From positions 1 through 53,051 of the forward strand of contig JADFNO010000006.1 of NCBI GenBank assembly GCA_022563315.1: a stretch of DNA of 53,051 bases, read 5' to 3'. The translations under genes and the position numbers were made by a program. Of this stretch, positions 26,193 to 34,502 are shown in pieces. Position 1 is the first letter of the stretch; each line of letters starts with the position of its first letter. A model generated the notes under the pieces. That model searched no databases and had not been told where the DNA came from. It saw only the letters and a list, made by a program, of their open reading frames with translations. This DNA comes from Planctomycetota bacterium (GTDB lineage: Bacteria > Planctomycetota > Phycisphaerae > Phycisphaerales > SM1A02).

Positions 26193-27509
26193 TCAGCCGA
26201 CGATGTTCACGCCGAGCTTGTTTGGACTCAGCATGCTGATTCGATTGATCAGATCCTTCGTGTCGTTCGCGGCCAGCGTGCCCCCCTTGACAAGGTTCGC
26301 CAAGCCCGACGGACCGTCATCCGCCAATCGTTGCATGAGCTTGTGTGCGATCTCCTCCAGGTTCATTTGCTGATAGGCCTGTGACGAGCGTTTGACCGCG
26401 GCGTCCCGTTCGCCCGGCGCTCCATTGCGGTTATCGTGATCCGACAGCCGCTTCATCGCCTCGCGGACGAACTGGTCCAGCTTCGCGTTGGGACTCATGG
26501 CGATGTGATCCAGCAACATGTTCCGGATCTGTGCCGCCAACTCCCGCCGACTGAGAGTGCCGTCGTGGTTGCGATCAAGGCGATCAAAGGTTGGCGTTGA
26601 TGGAACCACCTTCGGCGGGGCGATCGTGCTGCCGTCGTTCCGATCGAGATTGTCAATGACCGGTTCGGCGATCGCGGTCGCGTTGGCGCCGATCTCAACT
26701 GGGTCACCGGTCTTACTGACCGGGCCGTAGTCGACCGGTGTTTTCAGATGAGCCGGCGGTTCGGCCAGCGCAGAGGGACTCGGCTGCTGCGGGCTCGCCA
26801 CGTCGCCATGTGGCTCTTGGCGTGGCGGCGATCCCCCGCTGGTAAGCTTCGCCAGCAGCATGAGAAGGTCGTTGACGCCGACGATGCCGTTTCCGTCGAA
26901 GTCATAGGGAGAATCCTTCTCGCCCCAAGCTGCGAGCAGGGCGTCGAGGGGGTTGAGGGGCTCGACGGGGTCGGACCGCGAGTCGTTCGGACGCGAAGGA
27001 TCGCTCAGCCGCGGTTCGGCCGGCGCTCGGACGCTCGGCAGGGACGGGTCCGCTACGTCGCCATGGGGCTCTTGGGGTTGCTGCGTTCGCACGCCGGCAA
27101 GCTTCGCCAGCAGCCCGCCGAGGCGGTTGACCGGCTTCGCCGGCCCTGGGTCCGAGACGACCGGCTTTCCGGTCACCGCCTGTGCCGATGATTTCAAATC
27201 AACGCCCGGCCCGACGATTCGCCTGGGAGTTGGATTCGTCGTCCCGGTCCGGTCGGGTTGGATAGTCCGCGGCATCGGAACGATCGTCGGCGCCCTCATG
27301 ACCTGCGGATTCGTGCGTACGTCGGAAATATTCTTCCCGAGCGTTGAACTCAAATCAGTTAACGTAACGGGCTTTGAAACTAAGTCAGTCAACGTGCGCC
27401 CGTCGGTCGAGACGGGGGCCTTCGGATTCAATTGGGCTGACCGGGCTGAGGTCAACTGAGCGCGAGTGAGATGCAGACGATCGGCTGCGGCGTTGACATC
27501 GATTTGCAT
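26193..27509 (-). CDS. EF-hand/dockerin-like repeat protein, unknown function
   Basis: The 438-residue protein has no N-terminal signal. It is rich in Pro, Asp and Ser, with two calcium-binding-like loops: DFDGNGIVGVNDLLMLLAKL (about residues 225-244) and LDRNHDGTLSRREL (near 320). The first is dockerin-like and preceded by LDALLAAWG. A repeated EPHGDVA motif occurs twice (near 150 and 255), each before a Pro-rich linker. The start at 27509 is preferred, because AAGGAG lies 8 bases upstream. The last 100 residues are helical. No named family was recognised. Confidence 0.65.
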   Translation of the reverse strand: MQIDVNAAADRLHLTRAQLTSARSAQLNPKAPVSTDGRTLTDLVSKPVTLTDLSSTLGKNISDVRTNPQVMRAPTIVPMPRTIQPDRTGTTNPTPRRIVGPGVDLKSSAQAVTGKPVVSDPGPAKPVNRLGGLLAKLAGVRTQQPQEPHGDVADPSLPSVRAPAEPRLSDPSRPNDSRSDPVEPLNPLDALLAAWGEKDSPYDFDGNGIVGVNDLLMLLAKLTSGGSPPRQEPHGDVASPQQPSPSALAEPPAHLKTPVDYGPVSKTGDPVEIGANATAIAEPVIDNLDRNDGSTIAPPKVVPSTPTFDRLDRNHDGTLSRRELAAQIRNMLLDHIAMSPNAKLDQFVREAMKRLSDHDNRNGAPGERDAAVKRSSQAYQQMNLEEIAHKLMQRLADDGPSGLANLVKGGTLAANDTKDLINRISMLSPNKLGVNIVG

Positions 27510-27677
27510 ACCGAGACTCCTTGTGTGCTGTTTTGGACATCGGGCAAATCCCGCGCCGCATACCGAAATCGGCTTATCTATCGGCACAGGTGCTTGTTAT
27601 GGGACAGCGCTCGCGGCGCGGGGCAGTAATTGCGCCACGTCGTGCAAGGACTGCACCACAACCGTGCGCAGGATCAG

Positions 27678-28430
27678 TCAGCTGGCCCAGCCGGTCGATC
27701 GCGGTCGAGGTGGCAGTGGAGGCTGCGCGGCCGCTCGGCCGGCAAGGTCGGCCTCAGCCGCCCCGCGGCCACGAAAGCCCCAGGCGATCACATAGATCTC
27801 CGTCGACTTGTGCCGTGACGCCTTGGGCACGAATCCCTTGACCTTCTCAAACAGCATCCGACACCGAGCGAGCAGTTCGGCGTACGACTCGCCTTCGAGA
27901 ACTTTCATGGCCAGGCGCCCGCCTTCGGCCAGCAAATCCCCGCAGCGATCCAGCACAGCATGACACAGCCGCGCCGAGGCGAAATGATCGGCCGTGTGGT
28001 CTCCGGAAGTATCCGGGGCCATATCCGAAAGGATGACATCAAACCGCTTCCCCGAAGCCGGACCTGACGAATCCGCCGCCCCGGCGGACGAGGAAGGTCC
28101 GGGTCGTCTGTTCTCCGCCAAGTAACGCAGTAGCCGCTCGGTCTCGACCTCCTCCAAGTCAGCGTGTACGCATCGGACATTGTCCAGCTCGAACACGTGA
28201 TCGATCGGCCTGCGGTCGATGCCGACGACGAGGCCGTGCGGCCCGACGCGCTTTGACGCCACCTGCAGCCACGACCCCGGCGCCGCCCCGCAATCCAGCA
28301 CGCAATCGCCGCGTCGGAGCACCCCCTTGCGCGTATCGATCTCGATGAGCTTGTAGGCGGCCCTCGAAAGGTAGCCTTCGCGCTTGGCCTCGCGAAAGTA
28401 ATGGTCGTGCAGTTCCCGAGCCATCTCCAT
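27678..28430 (-). CDS. rlmE: 23S rRNA 2'-O-ribose methyltransferase (RlmE/FtsJ)
   Basis: The 250-residue enzyme methylates the 2'-O of a uridine in the 23S rRNA A-loop. The K-D-K-E catalytic tetrad is visible at Lys27 (SRAAYKL), Asp136 (ILSDMAPDTSG), Lys176 (LAMKVLEG) and Glu211 (STEIYVIA); SAM-binding motif VLDCGAAPGSWLQVA is at 44-58. Compared with the usual 210 residues it has a Ser/Ala/Gly-rich insertion at about 108-128 and a low-complexity C-terminal tail. The start may be Met3. It is divergent from the zinc-ribbon gene, 20 bases apart. Confidence 0.94.
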   Translation of the reverse strand: MEMARELHDHYFREAKREGYLSRAAYKLIEIDTRKGVLRRGDCVLDCGAAPGSWLQVASKRVGPHGLVVGIDRRPIDHVFELDNVRCVHADLEEVETERLLRYLAENRRPGPSSSAGAADSSGPASGKRFDVILSDMAPDTSGDHTADHFASARLCHAVLDRCGDLLAEGGRLAMKVLEGESYAELLARCRMLFEKVKGFVPKASRHKSTEIYVIAWGFRGRGAAEADLAGRAAAQPPLPPRPRSTGWAS

Positions 28431-28450
28431 CAGGGTACGCTTGATGGACC

Positions 28451-29083
28451 GTGGCTGCCGCTCCGAACCAGCCCGTCCGTCTCAGGCAGTGTCCGCAGTG
28501 TCGATACGACATCTCGGGCCTGCCCGCCGCCCACCGTTGTCCGGAATGTGGATTCGCCTACGACGAATCGATGCTCGTGCTGGAAGGTTGGCATATACCT
28601 GGCTTGGCATCATTGCCGCGATTCTTGGTTCTCTACGGAACACCGTTTGCGATTGTGCTCTTGATGATTCGCGGGATTTTCGGCTGGTCGTGGTTACTGC
28701 TCGGCATGATCACCGTGGTTGCAATCGGAGTTGTCTTCGGCCTACACCTTTATGTCCGTTACCGCGATGAGTCCGCCAGTCGCGCGTTAGTGAGATATTT
28801 GATCAGTACCGATGGAGTCGCTCGCTGGGGTGGCCCCACTCATCCCTGGCGGGAGTATTCTCATCTGATGTTGCTCCCGGATGGGAACACCGCTTGGCGT
28901 TTGCACCTGTACCCGGCTTGGTGGAGGCTGTACGGGCCGCCGGTTGTGAACGCTCGTTTGGAATGTTCGGATAAGGAAGCCGACGCGATTCGCGCCGAGA
29001 TTCAACAGCGCATCAATGCGGCCCGCACCGCAGACGCCGAGGCCCGCGCCACAGCGCGCGGCGAACAGCGTCGTTGGTGGTGA
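28451..29083 (+). CDS. Zinc-ribbon membrane protein, unknown function
   Basis: The 210-residue product has an N-terminal zinc ribbon (Cys14, Cys17, Cys30, Cys33; CPQCRYD...CPECG), then two membrane segments at about 57-75 and 78-100, and a soluble C-terminal region ending in a basic tail RGEQRRWW. The start codon appears to be GTG. It resembles the zinc-ribbon protein at 24100 and the two at 51-52.8 kb in the ribbon only. Function is not known. Confidence 0.7.
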   Translation: MAAAPNQPVRLRQCPQCRYDISGLPAAHRCPECGFAYDESMLVLEGWHIPGLASLPRFLVLYGTPFAIVLLMIRGIFGWSWLLLGMITVVAIGVVFGLHLYVRYRDESASRALVRYLISTDGVARWGGPTHPWREYSHLMLLPDGNTAWRLHLYPAWWRLYGPPVVNARLECSDKEADAIRAEIQQRINAARTADAEARATARGEQRRWW

Positions 29084-29092
29084 GATTCAATA

Positions 29093-29177
29093 GCGTCCGG
29101 TGGCCGCCCGCTAAACGTGGGGGCGTAGGATTGGTGCCGATTGCAACGTTTAGCGGCGGGGCTCCGCCCCGCGCGAT
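29093..29177. repeat. Repeat family A, copy 3 (no transposase attached)
   Basis: Same ends and arms as the copies flanking RAYT-A: GCGTCCGGTGGCCGCCCGC, CGCTAAACGT, ACGTTTAGCGGCGGGG and GCTCCGCCCCGCGCG. It lies 10 bases after the zinc-ribbon gene stop. The sequence between arms differs from the other copies. Confidence 0.85.
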
Positions 29178-29198
29178 CGGGCGCACGTGTAGCACTAC

Positions 29199-29229
29199 GG
29201 CGTCCGGTGGCCGCCCGCTAAACGTGGGA
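29199..29229. repeat. Repeat family A, left half only (copy 4)
   Basis: GGCGTCCGGTGGCCGC followed by CCGCTAAACGTGGGA matches the left half of family A; the right half is missing. It lies 22 bases after copy 3, at the 3' end of the convergent lipoprotein gene. It may be a deletion product or a half-element. Confidence 0.75.
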
Positions 29230-29269
29230 ATGTCAGGTGCGACTCGGCCTCGCTGAACTCGCAAGCACC

Positions 29270-30082
29270 TTACGGAAAAATAGCCGTCCCGATGTCGGTC
29301 GGGTCGGCGACGACGGCGATTTTGATATTTCCATCCTCGGTGCGCAGCGTGATGGCGTTGCCGCCGTTGTTGAGCGCCGCTTGAAGCCTGCCTTTTCGGC
29401 GATTGGGGGCAATCGTGAACTTCCCGTAGCTGATGTGATGATCGACTTTGCCGCCGACGGCAATGCAATCGAAGATTCCCGTCGACTCACCGCGCACGCG
29501 GTACTCGATGTCGCCTTCGCTGTTGATAATCGTCACTTTGCGGCGCATGGCGAGATTGGTCATGATGCGCACGTCGCCTCGCCGGTTGGCGATGTCGACC
29601 ACGCCTTCGATGTTGATGGCGACGACGTCGCCGCGCTCGGTCCGCACGAACACGCCGTCCACCGCCGGCACGTCGATCCGCAGGTCGGCCCGCTGGAAGT
29701 GCGGCTCGCCGTGCGTGGTCCAGAGGCGGACCCGCAACACCTGGCCGAGCTGCCCGGGCACGACTTCCGCCCGATAGCCGATCTCGGCCAGCGACGCCTC
29801 CGCCTCCTCCTGGCGTGGTGGGCCGTGCATGGCCACTCGCCGAACCGTGATTGTGGCAACCTCCAGTTCTTCATCGACGTTGATGATCACATCGCCGCCG
29901 AACGACTCGACATCGATCGCCACCGGCAGCGCGACCTCGATGACCTGCGGTTCGTCTGTCTGCTGCACGTAGGTGAGTCGCTGGATGTCAAACAGGTTGC
30001 GCGAGGACGAGGCCCGCCCCCCGCAGCCGCTGAGGATCGACAGTCCCACGAGAATCAACAAACCGTCTCTGATCGTGCGCAT
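29270..30082 (-). CDS. Predicted lipoprotein with DUF4097-like adhesin repeats
   Basis: The 270-residue product has lipobox ILSGC with Cys20. The mature part shows a repeating beta-strand pattern (VDIANRRGDVRIMTN, KVTIINSEGDIEYRV, NAITLRTEDGNIKIAVV), similar to the right-handed beta-fold of DUF4097/auto-adhesin domains. Such proteins are found on cell surfaces but their role is poorly known. It is convergent with repeats 29093-29229. Confidence 0.7.
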   Translation of the reverse strand: MRTIRDGLLILVGLSILSGCGGRASSSRNLFDIQRLTYVQQTDEPQVIEVALPVAIDVESFGGDVIINVDEELEVATITVRRVAMHGPPRQEEAEASLAEIGYRAEVVPGQLGQVLRVRLWTTHGEPHFQRADLRIDVPAVDGVFVRTERGDVVAINIEGVVDIANRRGDVRIMTNLAMRRKVTIINSEGDIEYRVRGESTGIFDCIAVGGKVDHHISYGKFTIAPNRRKGRLQAALNNGGNAITLRTEDGNIKIAVVADPTDIGTAIFP

Positions 30083-30235
30083 GGCAGGGTCCTTCGTGTG
30101 AGTATGACATCGGTGAACGTTCGTGGATTGTATCGGCGGGATCGGGCAGGTGTGTGTGGATTTGCCGGGTGATTTGAACTTCCTCGCAGGCTATGCTGCT
30201 GCCGGACGTCTAGCCCACTCCTCGTCTTCTTACGT

Positions 30236-30256
30236 AATCCCTAATCCCTAATCCCT
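30236..30256. repeat. Short AATCCCT tandem repeat
   Basis: Three copies of the heptamer AATCCCT occur in a row, ending 10 bases before the start of the DinB-like gene. It is short and may be chance or a common genomic repeat. Confidence 0.5.
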
Positions 30257-30266
30257 CTCTTTCCCC

Positions 30267-30785
30267 ATGACACCGTACGCCCAAGCGATCTGGTCCGGTC
30301 TGGAGTTTCGCAAATCCATGATGCTGCGCAACGTCGAGCCGCTTGACGACCAGCAAATGCGCTGGTTGCCCGGACCCGAGCGCAAGCCCATCGCCTGGCA
30401 GCTATGGCACATTGCCGAGGTCGAGGATAACTGGGTGCGGTCGATCGTGACTGATGAACCGCTGCGCTTTCCATTTGATGTGCAAGTTCGGGCCGCGGGG
30501 GAAGACGACTACCCAACGAAGCAACAGCTGCTGGATTACTTCCATGAAGTGCGCGAGATCTCCAAGCGTCGCCTTGCCTCGGCTGGTGAATCCGAGTTCG
30601 CTCGTCAAGTCGAGGATCCGGACTTCGGCACGTGTACCGTCCTGGATATCTGGTCCGGCGTCGTGACGAGCTTCGCCTGGCATTCCGGGCAGATCGCGCT
30701 CACCGCAAAACTGCTTCCCGATACGCCGGTCATGCCGATGAAATTTGACTATTGGAAATCAAAGAAGTGGCAGCAGAACGTTTAG
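30267..30785 (+). CDS. DinB-like (DUF-type) four-helix protein
   Basis: The 172-residue protein has the DinB layout: a long first helix (YAQAIWSGLEFRKSMMLRN), then LWHIAEVEDNWVRS carrying the first metal-binding His, and AWHSGQIALTAKLL with the second His group. Members of the family are metal-binding four-helix bundles, some of them thiol-dependent enzymes. The substrate is not known. A second DinB-like gene follows 48 bases downstream. Confidence 0.75.
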   Translation: MTPYAQAIWSGLEFRKSMMLRNVEPLDDQQMRWLPGPERKPIAWQLWHIAEVEDNWVRSIVTDEPLRFPFDVQVRAAGEDDYPTKQQLLDYFHEVREISKRRLASAGESEFARQVEDPDFGTCTVLDIWSGVVTSFAWHSGQIALTAKLLPDTPVMPMKFDYWKSKKWQQNV

Positions 30786-30833
30786 CCGCGACCCAAAGGG
30801 GAGCGCTTCTGCCCAGGACCAAAGGAGTATGCA

Positions 30834-31358
30834 ATGACTCGCCAGGAGATGTTGTCGGAATATATTCTTTCGACCAAGTCGTTCTTTGTGCGGTTCGTCA
30901 ACGGGTTCGAGGATTCGACGCGCACGACGCAAGCTGAGAATCTGCCGAATCATGTTGCCTGGTGTTTGGGGCATTGCGCGCTGACGATGAATCGCGCGGC
31001 CGAGCGGTTTGACCACAAGCCTCTCCCTGAAATTGACTTTGTCATGGGCGATGGCACAAACGGTGATTCGTCGCGTTTCGATACGGAGTCAGTGTGCTTT
31101 GATTCAACGCCCAAGCCCGATCCATCCAACTACCCGACATTGCAACGCGCGAAAGGAATCTACGAAGCCGCCTGCGACCGATTCGCCCAAGCCGTGCGCA
31201 ATACGAGTGACGCGAAGCTCGATGAGATGATTCCTTTCCATGGCAGCGAGTTGCCGTTGTACACGCTGATCATGCGTCTCTGTTTTCACAACGGCGCTCA
31301 TGCCGGCCAAATCCTCGACCTTCGCCGATCGCTGAATATGCCACGGGTTATCAAGTGA
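30834..31358 (+). CDS. DinB-like four-helix protein
   Basis: The 174-residue protein shares the DinB layout: LSEYILSTKSFFVRFVNGFE first helix, VAWCLGHCALTMNRAAERF with its His, and LCFHNGAHAGQILDLRR near the end, with histidines HNGAHAGQ typical of the third ligand group. A ribosome site AAAGGAG precedes the ATG. It is cotranscribed with the preceding DinB-like gene, but the two are only distantly similar. Confidence 0.75.
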   Translation: MTRQEMLSEYILSTKSFFVRFVNGFEDSTRTTQAENLPNHVAWCLGHCALTMNRAAERFDHKPLPEIDFVMGDGTNGDSSRFDTESVCFDSTPKPDPSNYPTLQRAKGIYEAACDRFAQAVRNTSDAKLDEMIPFHGSELPLYTLIMRLCFHNGAHAGQILDLRRSLNMPRVIK

Positions 31359-31431
31359 GAGCGAGATCAGAAAGAACAACGATCTCCTTCCCAATGAGGA
31401 ATCTGACGAGCCATTTGCTGGAGCAGGCATC

Positions 31432-31623
31432 ATGCCCCTACACCGATCCGTATCCAACCGAATGATCGGCGGCGTCTGCGGCGGAATCGCCCACGCATTG
31501 GACTGGGATCCTACCCTCGTGCGCGTCCTCTACGTGCTCGTGTCGATCCTCTCCGCCGCTTTCCCGGGGTTTCTCGTCTACATCATTCTGTGGATCATCA
31601 TGCCCTCGGCGTACGACTACTAG
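31432..31623 (+). CDS. PspC-domain small membrane protein
   Basis: The 63-residue product is a complete single PspC domain: LHRSVSNRMIGGVCGGIAHAL, DPTLVRVLYVLVSIL and a hydrophobic end FLVYIILWIIMP. PspC-domain proteins are small inner-membrane proteins linked to the phage-shock or envelope-stress response in enterobacteria; here no PspA is nearby, so only the fold is certain. Confidence 0.88.
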   Translation: MPLHRSVSNRMIGGVCGGIAHALDWDPTLVRVLYVLVSILSAAFPGFLVYIILWIIMPSAYDY

Positions 31624-31688
31624 CCCGTAGCCGCCCCATCTCACGGCATTCGCTCTGTCCAACTCAACTTGATACACTCCCATCGTTC

Positions 31689-31783
31689 GCGCGGGGCGCC
31701 CCCGGAAATCTTCCTACGATTTCTTGGAAGCTGAGATGCACCCGTGGAACCTGATCCGGTTCGTACCGGCGTAGGGATCGCGG
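31689..31783 (+). promoter_or_regulatory. TPP riboswitch (THI element) upstream of thiC
   Basis: The conserved THI-box cores are visible: GCGGGGCGCC near 31691, CTGAGATGCACCC near 31731-31743 and GAACCTGATCCGGTTCGTAC followed by CGGCGTAGGGATCG near 31747-31780. The layout is the standard thiamine pyrophosphate-sensing RNA, which represses thiamine biosynthesis genes when TPP is high. It ends about 55 bases before the thiC start, next to an AAAGGAGG ribosome site. Confidence 0.95.
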
Positions 31784-31838
31784 ACCATCACTTCCCTAGA
31801 GCCGGGCGATCGCTATTTCTCCTAAAGGAGGCTCGCCC

Positions 31839-33647
31839 ATGATCCAGTCCAAAGATACTCAACCGAACAACGACCGCTTTGGTCGTCCATTACTGGGGGC
31901 AGACAATCCCTCGTCTACGGCGCAAGGCACCACCCTCGGAAGTTTTGCCAACCCGACCGCGATTGGCGGCCCCTTGACGTTCTCGTCGCCCGACACTCCC
32001 GGCATGCCCGCGCCATCTCCCCTCACCGCCTGGGATTTTCTCCCCCCCGGCGCAGAATCCGACAAGTCTTCCTCCGTGCCTTTGTGCCTTCGTGCCTCCG
32101 TGCCTTCCCCTATCACGCAACTGGAGCACGCGCGGCTCGGCATTATCACGGATCAAATGAACCGCGTGGCCGAGCGCGAGACTCACCTGACGGCCCAACA
32201 GGTGCGCGATGAAGTCGCCGCCGGCCGTATGATCATCCCCGCCAATACGGTGCATCTGTCGTACAAGCTCGATCCGATGTGTATCGGCAGGGCGTCGCGC
32301 ACGAAAATCAACGCCAACATGGGCGCATCGCCCGTCTCCTCTGGCACCGATGAAGAATTAGAGAAACTCGAATGGGCGGTGCGATGGGGCGCAAGTACGG
32401 CCATGGATTTGTCAACTGGGGGTGATCTCGATGCGTGTCGCGAGGCGATCATTCAAAATGCGACGGTTCCCATCGGGACGGTGCCGATCTATTCCATGAT
32501 CATTGGGCGCAAGCTTGAGGATCTAAATGCTGAAATCATCCTTGCGGAGATAGAACATCAGGCCAAGCAGGGCGTTGACTATATGACGGTACACGCGGGT
32601 GTGCTGCGCGAACATCTTCCGCTGGTGAAGAAAAGGCTCATCGGGATCGTCTCGCGCGGCGGTGCGCTGCTGGCCAAATGGATGCTGCACCACAATAGAC
32701 AAAACCCCATGTACGAATTGTGGGACGACATCTGCGCGATCATGCGCCAATACGATGTCTCGTTCTCCATCGGCGATGGATTACGGCCGGGCGGTTTGGC
32801 GGATGCCACCGATGATGCGCAGCTTGCGGAGCTCGAAACGATCGGCGAGCTCACCGAGCGCGCGTGGGCGCACGGCGTACAAGTCATGGTTGAAGGGCCC
32901 GGCCACGTGCCGTTTGATCAGATAGAATATAATATGAAGTTGGAGCGCCGACTCTGTCACGGCGCGCCGTTTTACGTGCTCGGCCCGCTCGTGACTGATG
33001 TTTTCCCGGGTTATGACCACATCACAAGCTGTATTGGCGCTACGGCGGCGGCGTATCACGGCGCTTCGATGCTTTGTTACGTTACGCCCAAGGAACATCT
33101 GGGGCTGCCAAAGAAAGATGATGTCAAGCAGGGGTGTATCGCGTACAAGATCGCTGCTCATGCTGCGGACGTCGCCTTGGGCATTCCGGCGTCGCGCGAT
33201 TGGGATGATGAGTTGACCAAGGCCCGAGCTGCGCTGAATTGGCAGCAGCACTTTGATCTTTCATTCGATCCCGATACCGCTCGCGCGCTTCATGATGAAG
33301 ATCTCGATGTTGATACGGAGTTCTGCGCGATGTGCGGGCACGATTGGTGTTCGGTCCGCATCTCCAAGGAGATTCAGGAGTTCGTTTCCGGCAAGGATCA
33401 GCAGTATGCGTGGGAGAACGCCAAGGTTTCCGCCGCGCTGACGATCGAGCAGAAAGAGATTCTTCAGAATCGAGGCGTCTTGAGCCCGAAACAGATTCAT
33501 GCGCTGGCGACGAAAACCAACCGCACGATGACCGGCGCGGCCGCTTCAGCGGCCAGCGACTCTTCAGGCCCCGCCAAACTCTCATGTCACTCCGACTACG
33601 TCGATGACGAGTCGGCGAAGAAGATGCAGGAAGACGCCGCAATTTAG
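31839..33647 (+). CDS. thiC: Phosphomethylpyrimidine synthase (HMP-P synthase), with an in-frame repeat insertion
   Basis: ThiC rearranges AIR into the pyrimidine of thiamine, using a 4Fe-4S cluster and SAM. The cluster motif CxxCxxxxC is at Cys496, Cys499 and Cys504 (CAMCGHDWC). Other motifs: [46 protein letters not shown], and [14 protein letters not shown]. Residues about 77-90 ([14 protein letters not shown]) come from a DNA repeat of GTGCCTT-like units inserted in frame just before the conserved PITQLEHAR segment. The TAG stop lies within a partial family B repeat. A TPP riboswitch precedes it; an AAAGGAGG ribosome site sits 8 bases before ATG. Confidence 0.96.
   Translation: MIQSKDTQPNNDRFGRPLLGADNPSSTAQGTTLGSFANPTAIGGPLTFSSPDTPGMPAPSPLTAWDFLPPGAESDKSSSVPLCLRASVPSPITQLEHARLGIITDQMNRVAERETHLTAQQVRDEVAAGRMIIPANTVHLSYKLDPMCIGRASRTKINANMGASPVSSGTDEELEKLEWAVRWGASTAMDLSTGGDLDACREAIIQNATVPIGTVPIYSMIIGRKLEDLNAEIILAEIEHQAKQGVDYMTVHAGVLREHLPLVKKRLIGIVSRGGALLAKWMLHHNRQNPMYELWDDICAIMRQYDVSFSIGDGLRPGGLADATDDAQLAELETIGELTERAWAHGVQVMVEGPGHVPFDQIEYNMKLERRLCHGAPFYVLGPLVTDVFPGYDHITSCIGATAAAYHGASMLCYVTPKEHLGLPKKDDVKQGCIAYKIAAHAADVALGIPASRDWDDELTKARAALNWQQHFDLSFDPDTARALHDEDLDVDTEFCAMCGHDWCSVRISKEIQEFVSGKDQQYAWENAKVSAALTIEQKEILQNRGVLSPKQIHALATKTNRTMTGAAASAASDSSGPAKLSCHSDYVDDESAKKMQEDAAI
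32070..32108. repeat. GTGCCTT-type repeat inside thiC
   Basis: Four near-repeats of TCCGTGCCTT/TTGTGCCTT/TCGTGCCT/CCGTGCCTTC lie in a row and are translated in frame as [13 protein letters not shown]. Units of this kind are common in intergenic repeats of planctomycetes. It lies in the N-terminal linker region of thiC, between a Pro-rich stretch and the first conserved core motif. Confidence 0.7.
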
Positions 33648-33745
33648 CCGCGCCGCATCTTCATTTAGCCGCGCCGCTTGCGGCGCGCTCTTCGCGAATG
33701 GCACACTCCCCCCCCGAAGAGCGCGGGGCAAGCCCCACGGCTAAA
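33642..33745. repeat. Repeat family B, copy 1 (after thiC, before RAYT-B)
   Basis: A half-unit ATTTAGCCGCGCCGC is followed by the full element: ATTTAGCCGCGCCGC, TTGCGGCGCGCTCTTCG, a variable stretch, CCCCGAAGAGCGCG, then GGGCAAGCCCCACGGCTAAAT. The inverted arms are GCGCTCTTCG/CGAAGAGCGC and ATTTAGCCG/CGGCTAAAT. The thiC stop TAG is inside the half-unit. It ends about 30 bases before the RAYT-B start. Confidence 0.85.
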
Positions 33746-33775
33746 TGCGACCGAATGAAGTAGACTTCGACGATC

Positions 33776-34339
33776 GTGATCCTGGCGTTTCACAGTATCT
33801 TCACGACCTACGGAACGTGGCTTCCCAACGAGCCGCGCGGCTCATGGTCAACCTTCGTTGCCTCATGGGAGCTCTACCGGTTCGGCAAGGCGACAACCGT
33901 CAACACGAGGCGATCCGTCGCTGCAAATACGTATGATCGAAACACAAAGACACAGATGCAGCGGGTGCTGAAATATCCGCCGGTGCGATTCACCGGCAAC
34001 CAAGCACGCACAGTCGCAATGGCGTTCACCGAGACGCCATATACGCTGCACGCTGTCGCGGTCATGCCCAGTCACGTTCACATGGTTCTCGGCTATACGC
34101 GACGAGACATACGGCGCGCGATCGGACATATCAAGTCGCAAGCGACTCGGGCGCTGCGGACACAGGGATGGTTCGCTGCGCAGTCGCCGTGGACAGATCA
34201 CGGCTGGAATGTGTATCTGAATACCGATCACGATGTACAGAGAGCGATTGACTACGTTTACGAGAACCCTCTGCGTGAAGGTTTACGACAACAACGCTGG
34301 TCGTTCATTACTCCATATGCCCCAGCGTCCGCCATGTAG
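33776..34339 (+). CDS. RAYT-B, REP-associated tyrosine transposase
   Basis: The 187-residue protein begins with FHSIFTTYGTWLPNEPRGSW, shared with RAYT-A, and has the HUH motif in MPSHVHMVLG and the candidate nucleophile in AIDYVYENPLREG. It is bounded by two family B repeats and is likely the enzyme that acts on them. The start appears to be GTG (33776). Its stop TAG lies in a repeat half-unit, exactly as at the end of thiC. It is related to RAYT-A but associated with an unrelated repeat. Confidence 0.88.
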   Translation: MILAFHSIFTTYGTWLPNEPRGSWSTFVASWELYRFGKATTVNTRRSVAANTYDRNTKTQMQRVLKYPPVRFTGNQARTVAMAFTETPYTLHAVAVMPSHVHMVLGYTRRDIRRAIGHIKSQATRALRTQGWFAAQSPWTDHGWNVYLNTDHDVQRAIDYVYENPLREGLRQQRWSFITPYAPASAM

Positions 34340-34445
34340 CCGCGTTGCATCCTAATTTAGCCGCGTCGCTTGCGACGCGCTCTTTGTGTACGGCGAACGG
34401 CGCGCACACCCCCCGAAGAGCGCGGGGCAAGCCCCACGGCTAAAT
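34335..34445. repeat. Repeat family B, copy 2 (after RAYT-B)
   Basis: Same design as copy 1: a half-unit with TAGCCGCGTTGCATCC, then ATTTAGCCGCGTCGC, TTGCGACGCGCTCTTTG, a variable stretch, CCCCGAAGAGCGCG, and GGGCAAGCCCCACGGCTAAAT. The base changes in the hairpin CGTCGC/GCGACG are compensatory. It lies upstream of the acid phosphatase gene, whose frame opens through it. Confidence 0.85.
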
Positions 34446-34502
34446 GGGGAGATGAGAATTACGCGCTTTGACCTCCTGGGGAGCTCGTGCGACCATGGAC
34501 GT

